Assembly (NCBI GenBank): GCA_002499085.1
Contig: DAKD01000022.1
Coordinates: forward strand, 1-36,003
Reading direction: 5' to 3'
Source: Methanomassiliicoccales archaeon UBA280
GTDB lineage: Archaea; Thermoplasmatota; Thermoplasmata; SG8-5
DNA length: 36,003 nucleotides
A program made the translations under genes and the position numbers. The notes beneath the pieces are model-generated. The model made no database searches, had not been told where the DNA came from, and saw only the letters and a program-made list of their open reading frames with translations. Positions 24,255 through 31,741 of this stretch are shown piece after piece; position 1 is the stretch's first letter, and each line of letters opens with the position of its first letter.

Positions 24255-25346
24255 ATGATTGAACCTTGGCTCATGTGGAGCGGATTTTTTGTTCTGATAG
24301 CGATCCTGCTTTCGCTCGACCTGGGCGTCTTCCAGAGGAAGGCGCACACCATACACATGAAGGAGGCAATCAAATGGTCAGTGTTCTGGATAGCGATAGG
24401 CTTATCTTTTTCAGTTGTGATATTCCTCGAATACCCGGAAGCGCTGACTGCCGAGGAGGCTGCCGCTGGCGCGCTGAACAGGTCGGACGCGGTTGCCGCT
24501 TATCTCACTGGCTATCTTCTGGAGAAGATGCTTTCGGTTGACAATCTCTTCGTGTTCGTGATACTATTCTCATTCTTCGGGGTCAAGAACAAGGACCAGC
24601 ACCACGTGCTCTTCTGGGGGATAATGGGCGCCCTGGTGATGAGGGGCATTTTCATATTCCTGGGAACCGCTGCGATACATGCTTATGAGCCTGTGATGTA
24701 CTTCTTCGGGGGCCTGCTCATTTACACGGCAGTCAAAATGGCCGTCATGGGGGACCAGGAGTTCAAGCCGTCAGAATCGCGCATCTACAGGATGCTGAAG
24801 AAGATACTTCCCTTCACAGAGAGCGCCCATGACGGAAAGTTCTTCCATATTGTCAACGGCAAGCGCCTGGCCACATGCCTGCTCCTGTGCCTGATAATGG
24901 TCGAGCTTACCGATGTGTTGTTCGCGATAGATTCAGTCCCGGCCGTCCTGGGAATCACAACAGACACTTTCATCGTGTACACATCCAATGTGTTCGCCAT
25001 ATTGGGCCTGAGAGCCCTTTACTTCGTCGTGGCCGGGGGAATGCAGTCATTCAGGTACCTCAAGCCGGCGCTGGTCATAGTGCTCGCATTCATCGGGCTC
25101 AAGATGGTGCTGGCCGGTCCGAACATCCTCGGCTGGACATTCATGCCCATCTACGAGGTGCCGATACTGATGTCGCTCGCAATAGTCGGCGGAATCCTGG
25201 GGATCGGCGTTGCTGCCTCGGTGGCAGGGAAGAAGAAAAAGCCTCCGAAGCTACATGTCCAGGTAGGCGCAGGCTGCCCGTGCGGACATCCGGATGAGCA
25301 CACGAAGGAATGCCCTCAGAACAAGAACAGTGGCGGCGCGGCCTGA
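24255..25346 (+). CDS. TerC/Alx-family integral membrane protein
   Basis: A 363-residue protein with about nine hydrophobic segments, in the TerC family, whose studied bacterial members export manganese or assist metal loading of exported proteins. The family's intramembrane acidic residues are present: Asp22 (SLDLGVF), Glu90 and Asp96 (LLEKMLSVDNLFVF), Glu217, Asp220 and Asp226 (VELTDVLFAIDSVPA). Normal bacterial members end after the last helix; this one has a basic stretch (GKKKKPPK) and a Cys/His-rich tail with Cys341, Cys343, His345, His349 and Cys353 (CPCGHPDEHTKEC), which could bind a metal in the cytoplasm. The gene ends in TGATCA, which also holds the stop codon of the opposing gene. 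Confidence 0.9.
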   Translation: MIEPWLMWSGFFVLIAILLSLDLGVFQRKAHTIHMKEAIKWSVFWIAIGLSFSVVIFLEYPEALTAEEAAAGALNRSDAVAAYLTGYLLEKMLSVDNLFVFVILFSFFGVKNKDQHHVLFWGIMGALVMRGIFIFLGTAAIHAYEPVMYFFGGLLIYTAVKMAVMGDQEFKPSESRIYRMLKKILPFTESAHDGKFFHIVNGKRLATCLLLCLIMVELTDVLFAIDSVPAVLGITTDTFIVYTSNVFAILGLRALYFVVAGGMQSFRYLKPALVIVLAFIGLKMVLAGPNILGWTFMPIYEVPILMSLAIVGGILGIGVAASVAGKKKKPPKLHVQVGAGCPCGHPDEHTKECPQNKNSGGAA

Positions 25347-26303
25347 TCAGGCATTGCCGAAGTTGTAGAATTTGTTCAGCCTGAGCTCTGACGAAGCCCT
25401 GGATATCGCGTCCAGCTCGTCATCCGACATCCTCCATGCCGCTGCATGCGCATTGATGCTTACATGTTCAGGCTTCTTGGCCCCCGGAATCGGCACGACA
25501 TTGTCATGCTTGAGCAGCCAGTTGATCGCGACCTCGGAAACCGATGCCCCGTATTTCTCGCCTATCCCGGCCATGAGGCCGATGAGGGGCTGTATGGCCT
25601 CCAGGTTCTCCGGGTTGCGGAACAGCGGGTCTCTTCCGCGCCTGTCCCCCTCCGTGAGCGTGAAGCCGGGCCTGTACTTCCCAGTAAGCAGGCCGGAGCC
25701 GAGCGGCGAGTAGGCTATGACGGCCATCTTGCGCCATTCCGCATGCCTGAGCAGGGCCTTCTCTATGTCCCTGTTCAGCAGGCTGTACTCCATCTGGTTG
25801 GATATTACCTCGTGGTTCTCGAGCGAGTTGACCGCGACCTCGGTCATGGACACCTGGAAGTTGGACACTCCCACGTATCTCACCAGCCCGTCATCCAGAA
25901 GCGTGCGCAGGGCAATCATGGTCTCGGAGACGGGCACCGTGGGGCTTGGTGCGTGAACCTGGTAGAGGTCTATGCGGTCGGTCTGGAGCCGCCTCAGGCT
26001 GGCATGGCAGGCCCTCAGCACCTCGTCGAAACCCAGATGCAGCGGGTAGACTTTCGTGGCTAGGACCACGTCATCCCTGCCGCCGCGCTCCTTCAGCACC
26101 TCCCCGATTATCCTCTCGGACATTCCGTCAGCGTACGATTCAGCCGTATCTATGAAATTGATGCCTGCATCCAGGGCTGCGTTGACTATCTTCTTGGCCT
26201 CGGCCCTGTCCTCGATACCGATGCCCTTGTTGCCCAGCTGCAGCCCGCCAAGCCCAATCCTCGAAACCTTCAGGTCGCTCTTTCCCAAATTGATTGTGTC
26301 CAT
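25347..26303 (-). CDS. Aldo/keto reductase
   Basis: A 318-residue NAD(P)H-dependent oxidoreductase of the aldo/keto reductase family with an (alpha/beta)8 barrel. The catalytic tetrad is complete: Asp52 and Tyr57 (DTAESYADG), Lys84 (LATKVYP) and His117 (YQVHAP). The cofactor end has VPIPGAKKPEHVSINAHA, typical of the YhdN/AKR11-like group. Substrate unknown. Its promoter is probably the TTAAAT near 26337-26342; GAGG lies about 11 bases before the ATG. The stop codon abuts that of the TerC-family gene with no spacer. Confidence 0.9.
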   Translation of the reverse strand: MDTINLGKSDLKVSRIGLGGLQLGNKGIGIEDRAEAKKIVNAALDAGINFIDTAESYADGMSERIIGEVLKERGGRDDVVLATKVYPLHLGFDEVLRACHASLRRLQTDRIDLYQVHAPSPTVPVSETMIALRTLLDDGLVRYVGVSNFQVSMTEVAVNSLENHEVISNQMEYSLLNRDIEKALLRHAEWRKMAVIAYSPLGSGLLTGKYRPGFTLTEGDRRGRDPLFRNPENLEAIQPLIGLMAGIGEKYGASVSEVAINWLLKHDNVVPIPGAKKPEHVSINAHAAAWRMSDDELDAISRASSELRLNKFYNFGNA

Positions 26304-26595
26304 TCTGTCAGCCTCGGAGGTTAATGGGGCCTACAGGATTTAAGTCTTTACAGGGAATGCCGCGGAATTCCCTATTGAAAATCGGATTGGCTGGGACACG
26401 GAATCGGGTTGAGCGTCGAAGTCCATACCTCCCCGGCCTCCCTTCGGTCAGCCGAGGCTTCCTAAGGATGAGCTCAATCGTCACCAACCCGTTTCCGGAG
26501 AACCGGGTCACAACCCCGCCTTCCAGCTAACATTAGCATACATACAGGCAGCGCATGATGGCGGAGGCTGGAACTGTATGATGGGATGGTTGAAC
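26304..26595. other. 292-base intergenic region with hairpins, between reductase promoter and gyrA end
   Basis: No confident gene. The region holds several short inverted repeats: ACCCG..CGGGT around 26488-26510, GCCTC..GAGGC around 26438-26460, and TTCCAGC..GCTGGAA (26521-26574). Such density suggests a structured RNA or a gyrA 3' tail. A minus-strand open frame at 26308-26511 (67 codons, Arg-rich) has no recognisable domain and overlaps the reductase promoter. I could not match it to the RNase P, SRP or tRNA patterns I know. Confidence 0.35.
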
Positions 26596-29166
26596 CTATT
26601 CCGAATTGTCCCCGTTCGTATCCTCTTTCAGTCCCGCGAAATCCGCGTCCGAGACCTTCTTCTTATCGGCGCCTGTCTCGGCCGTTGCAGCCTCGAGGAC
26701 CTCGTCCTCCTCCTCGGATTTGAGGACCTTCGAAACGGTCACGACCCTGTCGTCCTTCTTGGTGAGGCGCATTATCTTGTTCCCCTGGGTGACGCGGCCC
26801 TTCTTCAGCGGTATCTCGGACACGGGTATCCGTATCACCATTCCGGCCTCGGATGTGATTATGAGCTCATGGTCCTCGCATACCTCACGCACAGTCACCA
26901 GCCGGCCCTTCTTGTCCACGATCTTCATGACCTTGACTCCCTTCGCGCCCCTCCTGGTCTTGCGGTACGTGTCGACGGATGTCCTCTTGCCGTAGCCGTT
27001 CTCCGTCACAGCCAGCAGAACGTCCGAATCACCGACTATGGCCATGGATATGACTTTGTCGCCCTTTGCCAGGGTCATGCCCTTCACGCCTATCGAGTGG
27101 CGGCTCACCGCCCTGACGTCGGTCTCGTTGAATCTCACGGCCTGGCCGTTATGCGAGGCAAGCAGTATCTGCTTGTTGCCGTCCGTGAGGTCCACCTTCA
27201 CGAGCTCGTCGCCGTCGCGCAGCCTGATGGCCCATATGCCGGTAACCCTGGGATTGCTGTAGGCCGAGAGCTTGGTCTTCTTGATTATGCCCTTCTTTGT
27301 GGCGAAAACAAGCCAATGCTCGTCGTCGAATTCGCGTATTGGCATTGCCGTCGTGACCTGCTCGCCCTCCTCCAGCCTGGGCAGGAGATTGATTATGGCC
27401 TTGCCCTTGGCATGGCGGCCGCCGACAGGAATCCTGTAGGCCTTTAGCCAGTATACGCGGCCTATGTTGGTGAAGAACATGATGTAGTCATGGGTCGAGG
27501 TCACGAACATCTGCGTGACTATGTCCTCTTCCTTGGTCTCCATGCCCATGAGCCCGACGCCGCCCCTGCGCTGCTGCCTGTATGTATCGACCGGCAGGCG
27601 CTTCACGTATCCCGTATGGGTGATCGTGATGACCACGTCCTCCTCCGGGATGAGGTCCTCGATGTCCATGTCATCGGCGTTGACAACGATGTCAGTCCGA
27701 CGCGGGTCGGCATACCTTTCCTTGAGTTCTATGAGTTCGTCCTTGATGATCTTCAGGATGCGTTCCGGCTTGGCCAGGATGTCAGAGAGGTCAGAGATTA
27801 CATTGATGAGCATGGAGAATTCGTCCTTGATGCCCTGGCGCTCCAGGTTGACCAACTTTCCCAACCTCATGTCGAGGATGGCCTTTGCCTGTTCCTCTGA
27901 GAACAGGTATTTGTGGGTGAGTCCGTCCCGCGCATCGTCCGTCGTCTTGGCCTTCCTGATTATCTTGATGACATCGTCGATGTTGTCCAGCGCCTTCAGC
28001 AGGCCCTCGAGTATGTGGGCCCTTGCCCTGGCCTTGTTCAGGTCGAAGGTCGTGCGCTTTGTGACAATCTCCTTGCGGTGCTCGACGAAGTGCTGCATCA
28101 GTTCCTTGAGATTGAGTACCTTGGGCTCGTTGTTCACAAGTACCAGGTTGATTATGCCGAACGTGTCCTGGAGCTGGGTGTGCTTGAACAGCTGGTTGAG
28201 GACTATTTCCTCCATCACGCCCTTCTTCAGCTCGATGATTATGCGCATGCCGGTGCGGTCGCTCTCGTCCCTCAGGTCTGTTATGCCCTCTATCTTCTTC
28301 GCCTTGACGAGCTCGGCTATGCTCTCGATGAGCTTGGCCTTGTTGACCTGGTAGGGTATCTCCGTGACCACGATGCGGGTCCTGCCCCCGACTTCCTCGG
28401 TATGGCTCTTGGCCCTTATGCGGATGCGGCCGCGGCCAGTGTTGTAGGCCTCCATTATTCCGGCGACCCCGTAAATCGTCCCGCCGGTCGGGAAGTCCGG
28501 GGCCTTGACATACTCCATCAGCTCTGAAATGTCAGCGTCCGGGTGGTCCACCAGGTGAGTTATCCCGTCAGCAACTTCCGTGAGGTTGTGCGGCGGCATG
28601 TTTGTTGCCATTCCGACCGCTATCCCGGCTGTTCCGTTGATGAGGAGATTGGGAAGCTTGCTCGGCAGGACAGTGGGTTCCTTGAACGAGCCGTCGAAAT
28701 TGTCAACGAACTCCACGGTTTCCTTGTCTATGTCAGCAAGCATCTCCTCGGCCGTGCGCATCATGCGGCATTCCGTGTACCTCATGGCCGCTGCGCTGTC
28801 ACCGTCCACGCTGCCGAAATTGCCCTGGCCGTCGACAAGCGTGTACCTGAGCGAGAATGTCTGGGCCATCCTGACCAATGCCCCGTAGAGCGCCTGGTCG
28901 CCGTGCGGGTGATACTTGCCCAGCACGTCACCGACGACCCTCACCGACTTCTTGTAGGGGCGGTTGTATCCGACGCCCAGCTCGTTCATGCCGTGCAGTA
29001 TTCTCCGGTGCACGGGCTTGAGCCCGTCCCTGACATCGGGAAGAGCCCTGGAGACTATGACGCTCATCGCGTAATCGATGTAGCATTTCTTCATCTCCTG
29101 CTCGATAGGCTTGGGAACGACCTTCAGGCCTTTCGTGTCCTCGTTTATCTCGGGTTCCTTGGCCAT
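26596..29166 (-). CDS. gyrA: DNA gyrase subunit A
   Basis: The 856-residue breakage-reunion subunit that, with GyrB, introduces negative supercoils. The catalytic tyrosine is Tyr130 (AAAMRYTECRM). The DNA-gate helix reads HPHGDQALYGALVRMAQ: positions equivalent to E. coli Ser83 and Asp87 are Gln91 and Gly95. The C-terminal pinwheel has a GyrA box QRRGGVG (E. coli QRRGGKG), showing gyrase rather than topoisomerase IV, and an acidic, Asn-rich tail. The ATG at 29166 is chosen since GTGAT lies 3 bases upstream and only 4 bases separate it from gyrB; an ATG at 29178 would overlap gyrB. Gyrase genes in archaea are generally considered of bacterial origin. Confidence 0.95.
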   Translation of the reverse strand: MAKEPEINEDTKGLKVVPKPIEQEMKKCYIDYAMSVIVSRALPDVRDGLKPVHRRILHGMNELGVGYNRPYKKSVRVVGDVLGKYHPHGDQALYGALVRMAQTFSLRYTLVDGQGNFGSVDGDSAAAMRYTECRMMRTAEEMLADIDKETVEFVDNFDGSFKEPTVLPSKLPNLLINGTAGIAVGMATNMPPHNLTEVADGITHLVDHPDADISELMEYVKAPDFPTGGTIYGVAGIMEAYNTGRGRIRIRAKSHTEEVGGRTRIVVTEIPYQVNKAKLIESIAELVKAKKIEGITDLRDESDRTGMRIIIELKKGVMEEIVLNQLFKHTQLQDTFGIINLVLVNNEPKVLNLKELMQHFVEHRKEIVTKRTTFDLNKARARAHILEGLLKALDNIDDVIKIIRKAKTTDDARDGLTHKYLFSEEQAKAILDMRLGKLVNLERQGIKDEFSMLINVISDLSDILAKPERILKIIKDELIELKERYADPRRTDIVVNADDMDIEDLIPEEDVVITITHTGYVKRLPVDTYRQQRRGGVGLMGMETKEEDIVTQMFVTSTHDYIMFFTNIGRVYWLKAYRIPVGGRHAKGKAIINLLPRLEEGEQVTTAMPIREFDDEHWLVFATKKGIIKKTKLSAYSNPRVTGIWAIRLRDGDELVKVDLTDGNKQILLASHNGQAVRFNETDVRAVSRHSIGVKGMTLAKGDKVISMAIVGDSDVLLAVTENGYGKRTSVDTYRKTRRGAKGVKVMKIVDKKGRLVTVREVCEDHELIITSEAGMVIRIPVSEIPLKKGRVTQGNKIMRLTKKDDRVVTVSKVLKSEEEDEVLEAATAETGADKKKVSDADFAGLKEDTNGDNSE

Positions 29167-29170
29167 TGTA

Positions 29171-31072
29171 TCACACATCCAGGTTTACTACGTCCTTGGC
29201 ATGCGCTGTTATGAAGTCGCGCCTCGGTTCCACCGCGTCGCCCATCAGTATCGTGAAAAGCTGGTCAGCCAGCATCGCATCGTCTATCGTCACCTGCAGC
29301 AGTACCCTGTTGTCCGGGTCCATGGTCGTGTCCCAGAGCTGGTGGTCGTTCATCTCCCCCAGGCCCTTGTACCTCTGCACGCCCCATCCCTCACCCAGTT
29401 CCTTGACCAGGGCGTTCTTCTCATGGTCAGTGAACACCCAGTGCTCCTGCTTGCCCTTGAACACCCTGTAAAGCGGCGGCTGGGCAATGTACACGTAGCC
29501 GGCCTCGATGAGGGGCTTCATGTACCTGTAGAGGAAAGTCAGCAGCAATGTCCTGATATGCGCGCCGTCTATGTCCGCATCGGTCATGATTATGAGCTTG
29601 TGATATCTGGCCTTTGCTATGTTGAACTCCTCGCCGATGTTCGTGCCAAAAGCGGTGATCATGGTCCTTATCTCGTTGTTCCGGAGAATCTTATCCAGCC
29701 GGGCTTTCTCGACATTGAGTATCTTGCCTCTCAGCGGCAGTATGGCCTGGAACTCCCTGTTACGGCCCTGCTTGGCGGAGCCTCCTGCGGAATCGCCCTC
29801 CACGATGTAGAGCTCGGATTTTGCCGGGTCCTTCTCGGAACAGTCTGCCAGCTTGCCTGGCAACCCGCCGCCCTCGAGGAACCCCTTCCTCCTGGTCAGC
29901 TCCCTGGCTTTGCGCGCCGCCTCCCTGGCCTGTGCCGCAATTATCGATTTTTGAATGCAGGACTCCGCCACCCTGGGGTTCTCCTCCATGAATTCGGCCA
30001 GTTTCTCGTTGACCAGTGTTTCGATTATGCCCTTTATCTCGCTGTTGCCGAGCTTCGTTTTTGTTTGGCCCTCGAACTGCGGCTCGGACAGCTTCACGCT
30101 CAGGATGGCAGTCAACCCTTCCCGCACGTCCTCGCCCGTCAGAGCCATGTTCTTGTCAGTCAGGAAATTATTCTTCCTGGCATAATCGTTGAGCGTCCTG
30201 GTCAGAGCGGACTTGAAGCCGCTGAGGTGAGTGCCGCCTTCTATCGTGTTTATGTTGTTGGCGTACGAATGGATGTATTCGCGATAGCTGTCCGTGTACT
30301 GCATTGCGATCTCCAGCTGGGTGTCGTCTTTGACCCCCGTGAAAAAAATCGGTTCCGGATGGAGTGGTGTCTTTCCGATGTTGATGAATTTGACGTATTC
30401 GACTATCCCTCCGGCGAACTTGAACACGTTCTTCGATTCTGCGTCACCCTCCTTCTCGACAGTGATGCAGAGCCCGCTGTTCAGGAAAGCCAGCTCCCTC
30501 ATCCTTGTGAGGATGACATTGAAATCAAACTCAACGGTCTCGAAGATTTCCTTGTCCGGTTTGAATGTGACTGTCGTGCCTCTTCGGTCAGTGTTGCCCG
30601 AGACCTTCATCTTGCCCTTGGTGAGGCCCTTCTCGAACCTCATGATGTAGTTCTTTCCGTCCAGCTCGACCTTCGCCTCAAGCCATTCGGAGAGCGCGTT
30701 GACCACGGAAACCCCGACCCCGTGAAGCCCCCCGGAAACCTTGTAGCTCTTCCTGTCGAACTTGCCCCCGGCATGAAGCTTCGTCAGCACGATCTCCAGC
30801 GCGGGTTTCTTGTATTTCGGATGCGGGCCAACCGGAATCCCGCGGCCGTTGTCGCGAACTGTTACCGTTCCGTCAAGGTTGACGGAGATATTGATCTCGG
30901 TGCAGTGGCCGGCCATTGCCTCGTCGATGCTGTTGTCGACCACCTCATATACAAGGTGATGCAGGCCGTGTGTGTCGGTGCTCCCGATATACATGCTCGG
31001 GCGCTTCCTGACCGCCTCGAGGCCCTCAAGGACCTGAATCTTCTCCGCATCGTATTTGTCGTCGGCTGACAT
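29171..31072 (-). CDS. gyrB: DNA gyrase subunit B
   Basis: The 633-residue ATPase subunit of gyrase. The GHKL ATP site is visible: EVVDNSIDEAMAG (43-55), DNGRGIP (74-80) and GGLHGVGVSVVNALS (114-128). The TOPRIM domain has EGDSAGG (Glu425) and TDADIDGAHI (Asp498, Asp500, Asp502), which hold the magnesium ions for cleavage. Length fits the short GyrB form without the extra C-terminal insertion of some proteobacteria. GGGTGAT lies just before the ATG at 31072. It forms an operon with gyrA 4 bases downstream. The promoter region holds a paired 15-base repeat beside the TATA box. Confidence 0.95.
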   Translation of the reverse strand: MSADDKYDAEKIQVLEGLEAVRKRPSMYIGSTDTHGLHHLVYEVVDNSIDEAMAGHCTEINISVNLDGTVTVRDNGRGIPVGPHPKYKKPALEIVLTKLHAGGKFDRKSYKVSGGLHGVGVSVVNALSEWLEAKVELDGKNYIMRFEKGLTKGKMKVSGNTDRRGTTVTFKPDKEIFETVEFDFNVILTRMRELAFLNSGLCITVEKEGDAESKNVFKFAGGIVEYVKFINIGKTPLHPEPIFFTGVKDDTQLEIAMQYTDSYREYIHSYANNINTIEGGTHLSGFKSALTRTLNDYARKNNFLTDKNMALTGEDVREGLTAILSVKLSEPQFEGQTKTKLGNSEIKGIIETLVNEKLAEFMEENPRVAESCIQKSIIAAQAREAARKARELTRRKGFLEGGGLPGKLADCSEKDPAKSELYIVEGDSAGGSAKQGRNREFQAILPLRGKILNVEKARLDKILRNNEIRTMITAFGTNIGEEFNIAKARYHKLIIMTDADIDGAHIRTLLLTFLYRYMKPLIEAGYVYIAQPPLYRVFKGKQEHWVFTDHEKNALVKELGEGWGVQRYKGLGEMNDHQLWDTTMDPDNRVLLQVTIDDAMLADQLFTILMGDAVEPRRDFITAHAKDVVNLDV

Positions 31073-31161
31073 GATATCACCCGCCGCCCGGACCCGGCCT
31101 GGTCCGGCTGTAAAATGATTTGTGTGATTGCACAGCCCGGGAGGTCATTCCTGCGACGTTC

Positions 31162-31200
31162 TATATTATAGCTATACAATATATTATAGCTATATAAAGA
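31162..31200 (-). promoter_or_regulatory. gyrBA promoter with a pair of 15-base direct repeats
   Basis: On the plus strand TATATTATAGCTATA occurs at 31162-31176 and again at 31180-31194, identical, 18 bases apart. Each holds the palindrome TATAGCTATA. The minus-strand TATA box (TTTATATA, about 31191-31198) overlaps the second copy. The leader to the ATG at 31072 would be about 95 bases long. This looks like an operator for gyrBA. Confidence 0.65.
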
Positions 31201-31246
31201 GGCTTCGGTGCAGCAGCAAACCGCCGATGTTTCGCATTCGAAATCA

Positions 31247-31286
31247 TTTAATATAGATTGCATTATCCCTGGCATTACCCAAGGTG
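31247..31286 (+). promoter_or_regulatory. TATA box and ribosome binding site of the L40e gene
   Basis: TTTAATATA (31247-31255) preceded by CGAAATCA as a BRE-like element, and AGGTG (31282-31286) 5 bases before the ATG at 31292. Confidence 0.6.
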
Positions 31287-31291
31287 CATAA

Positions 31292-31441
31292 ATGGCAAGG
31301 TTTCCTGAGGCTGACGCAAGGCTGCTAGACAAGAAGGTATGCATGAAATGCTATGCCACAAACGCCCCGAAGGCCACCCGTTGCAGGAAATGCGGATACG
31401 CGAACCTGAGACCCAAGGCAAAGGAGTCGAGGAAGAAGTAA
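31292..31441 (+). CDS. rpl40e: Ribosomal protein L40e (eL40)
   Basis: A 49-residue protein of the large ribosomal subunit, too short for most gene lists. MARFPEADARLLDKKVC begins it as in archaeal L40e, and CMKC (17-20) with CRKC (31-34) forms the zinc site; the C-terminus is rich in Lys and Arg (LRPKAKESRKK). A TATA box, a BRE-like element and an AGGTG ribosome binding site stand in the right places. It is divergent from gyrBA. The stop codon lies in the left arm of a 16-base hairpin. Confidence 0.95.
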   Translation: MARFPEADARLLDKKVCMKCYATNAPKATRCRKCGYANLRPKAKESRKK

Positions 31442-31485
31442 TCCCGTAATCGCATCGCCATTATTCGCTGATTACGGGATTACTT
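31436..31485 (+). terminator. Perfect 16-base hairpin over the L40e stop codon
   Basis: AAGTAATCCCGTAATC (31436-31451) pairs perfectly with GATTACGGGATTACTT (31470-31485), with an 18-base loop. It starts within the last codons of the L40e gene and its right arm overlaps the end of repeat copy 3. It may end or stabilise the L40e transcript, or be the tip of the repeat; no T-run follows. Confidence 0.6.
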
Positions 31486-31631
31486 GGATTCTTGATTGTG
31501 TTGATTATTGCATGGACAATCATGGCGAATGCTTCATTTTGCCGTCATTCAGTTCCCGCATTCACCTCTTGCCATAATTTGCTTATGTTTTATGGCCCTT
31601 ATTCAGCTCACATGCGGGTGACGGGCCATCG
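31467..31631 (+). repeat. Dispersed intergenic repeat, copy 3
   Basis: 165 bases in opposite orientation to copies 1 and 2: GCTGATTACGGGAT at its start, AATCATGGCGAATGCTTCAT, ATTCACCTCTTGCC, ATGGCCCTTATTCAGC and GTGACGGGCCATCG at its end. Block spacings agree with copy 2 to within one base. Relative to the minus-strand PKD protein gene, it lies 110 bases after the stop in the same orientation as copies 1 and 2 to their genes. The remaining bases to 31741 hold no gene. Confidence 0.75.
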
Positions 31632-31741
31632 TCGAACCTTAGCCATTATACGCTCTGATTCGGTTCAACTTACTCGGTTCGGCATGTGGGCTCCATGAAA
31701 AATACGTTTTAATGGAGCTTTAATGTAATTGGATTGAGAAA

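Noticed and set aside
29111..31069. 652-codon open frame on the plus strand opposite gyrB
   Set aside because: It mirrors gyrB over its whole length, has no domain features and arises from the GC-biased third positions of gyrB codons.
31162..31194. CRISPR-like repeat
   Set aside because: Only two copies with a 3-base spacer and very AT-rich; fits a promoter operator, not an array. No CRISPR array or cas gene is seen in the window.
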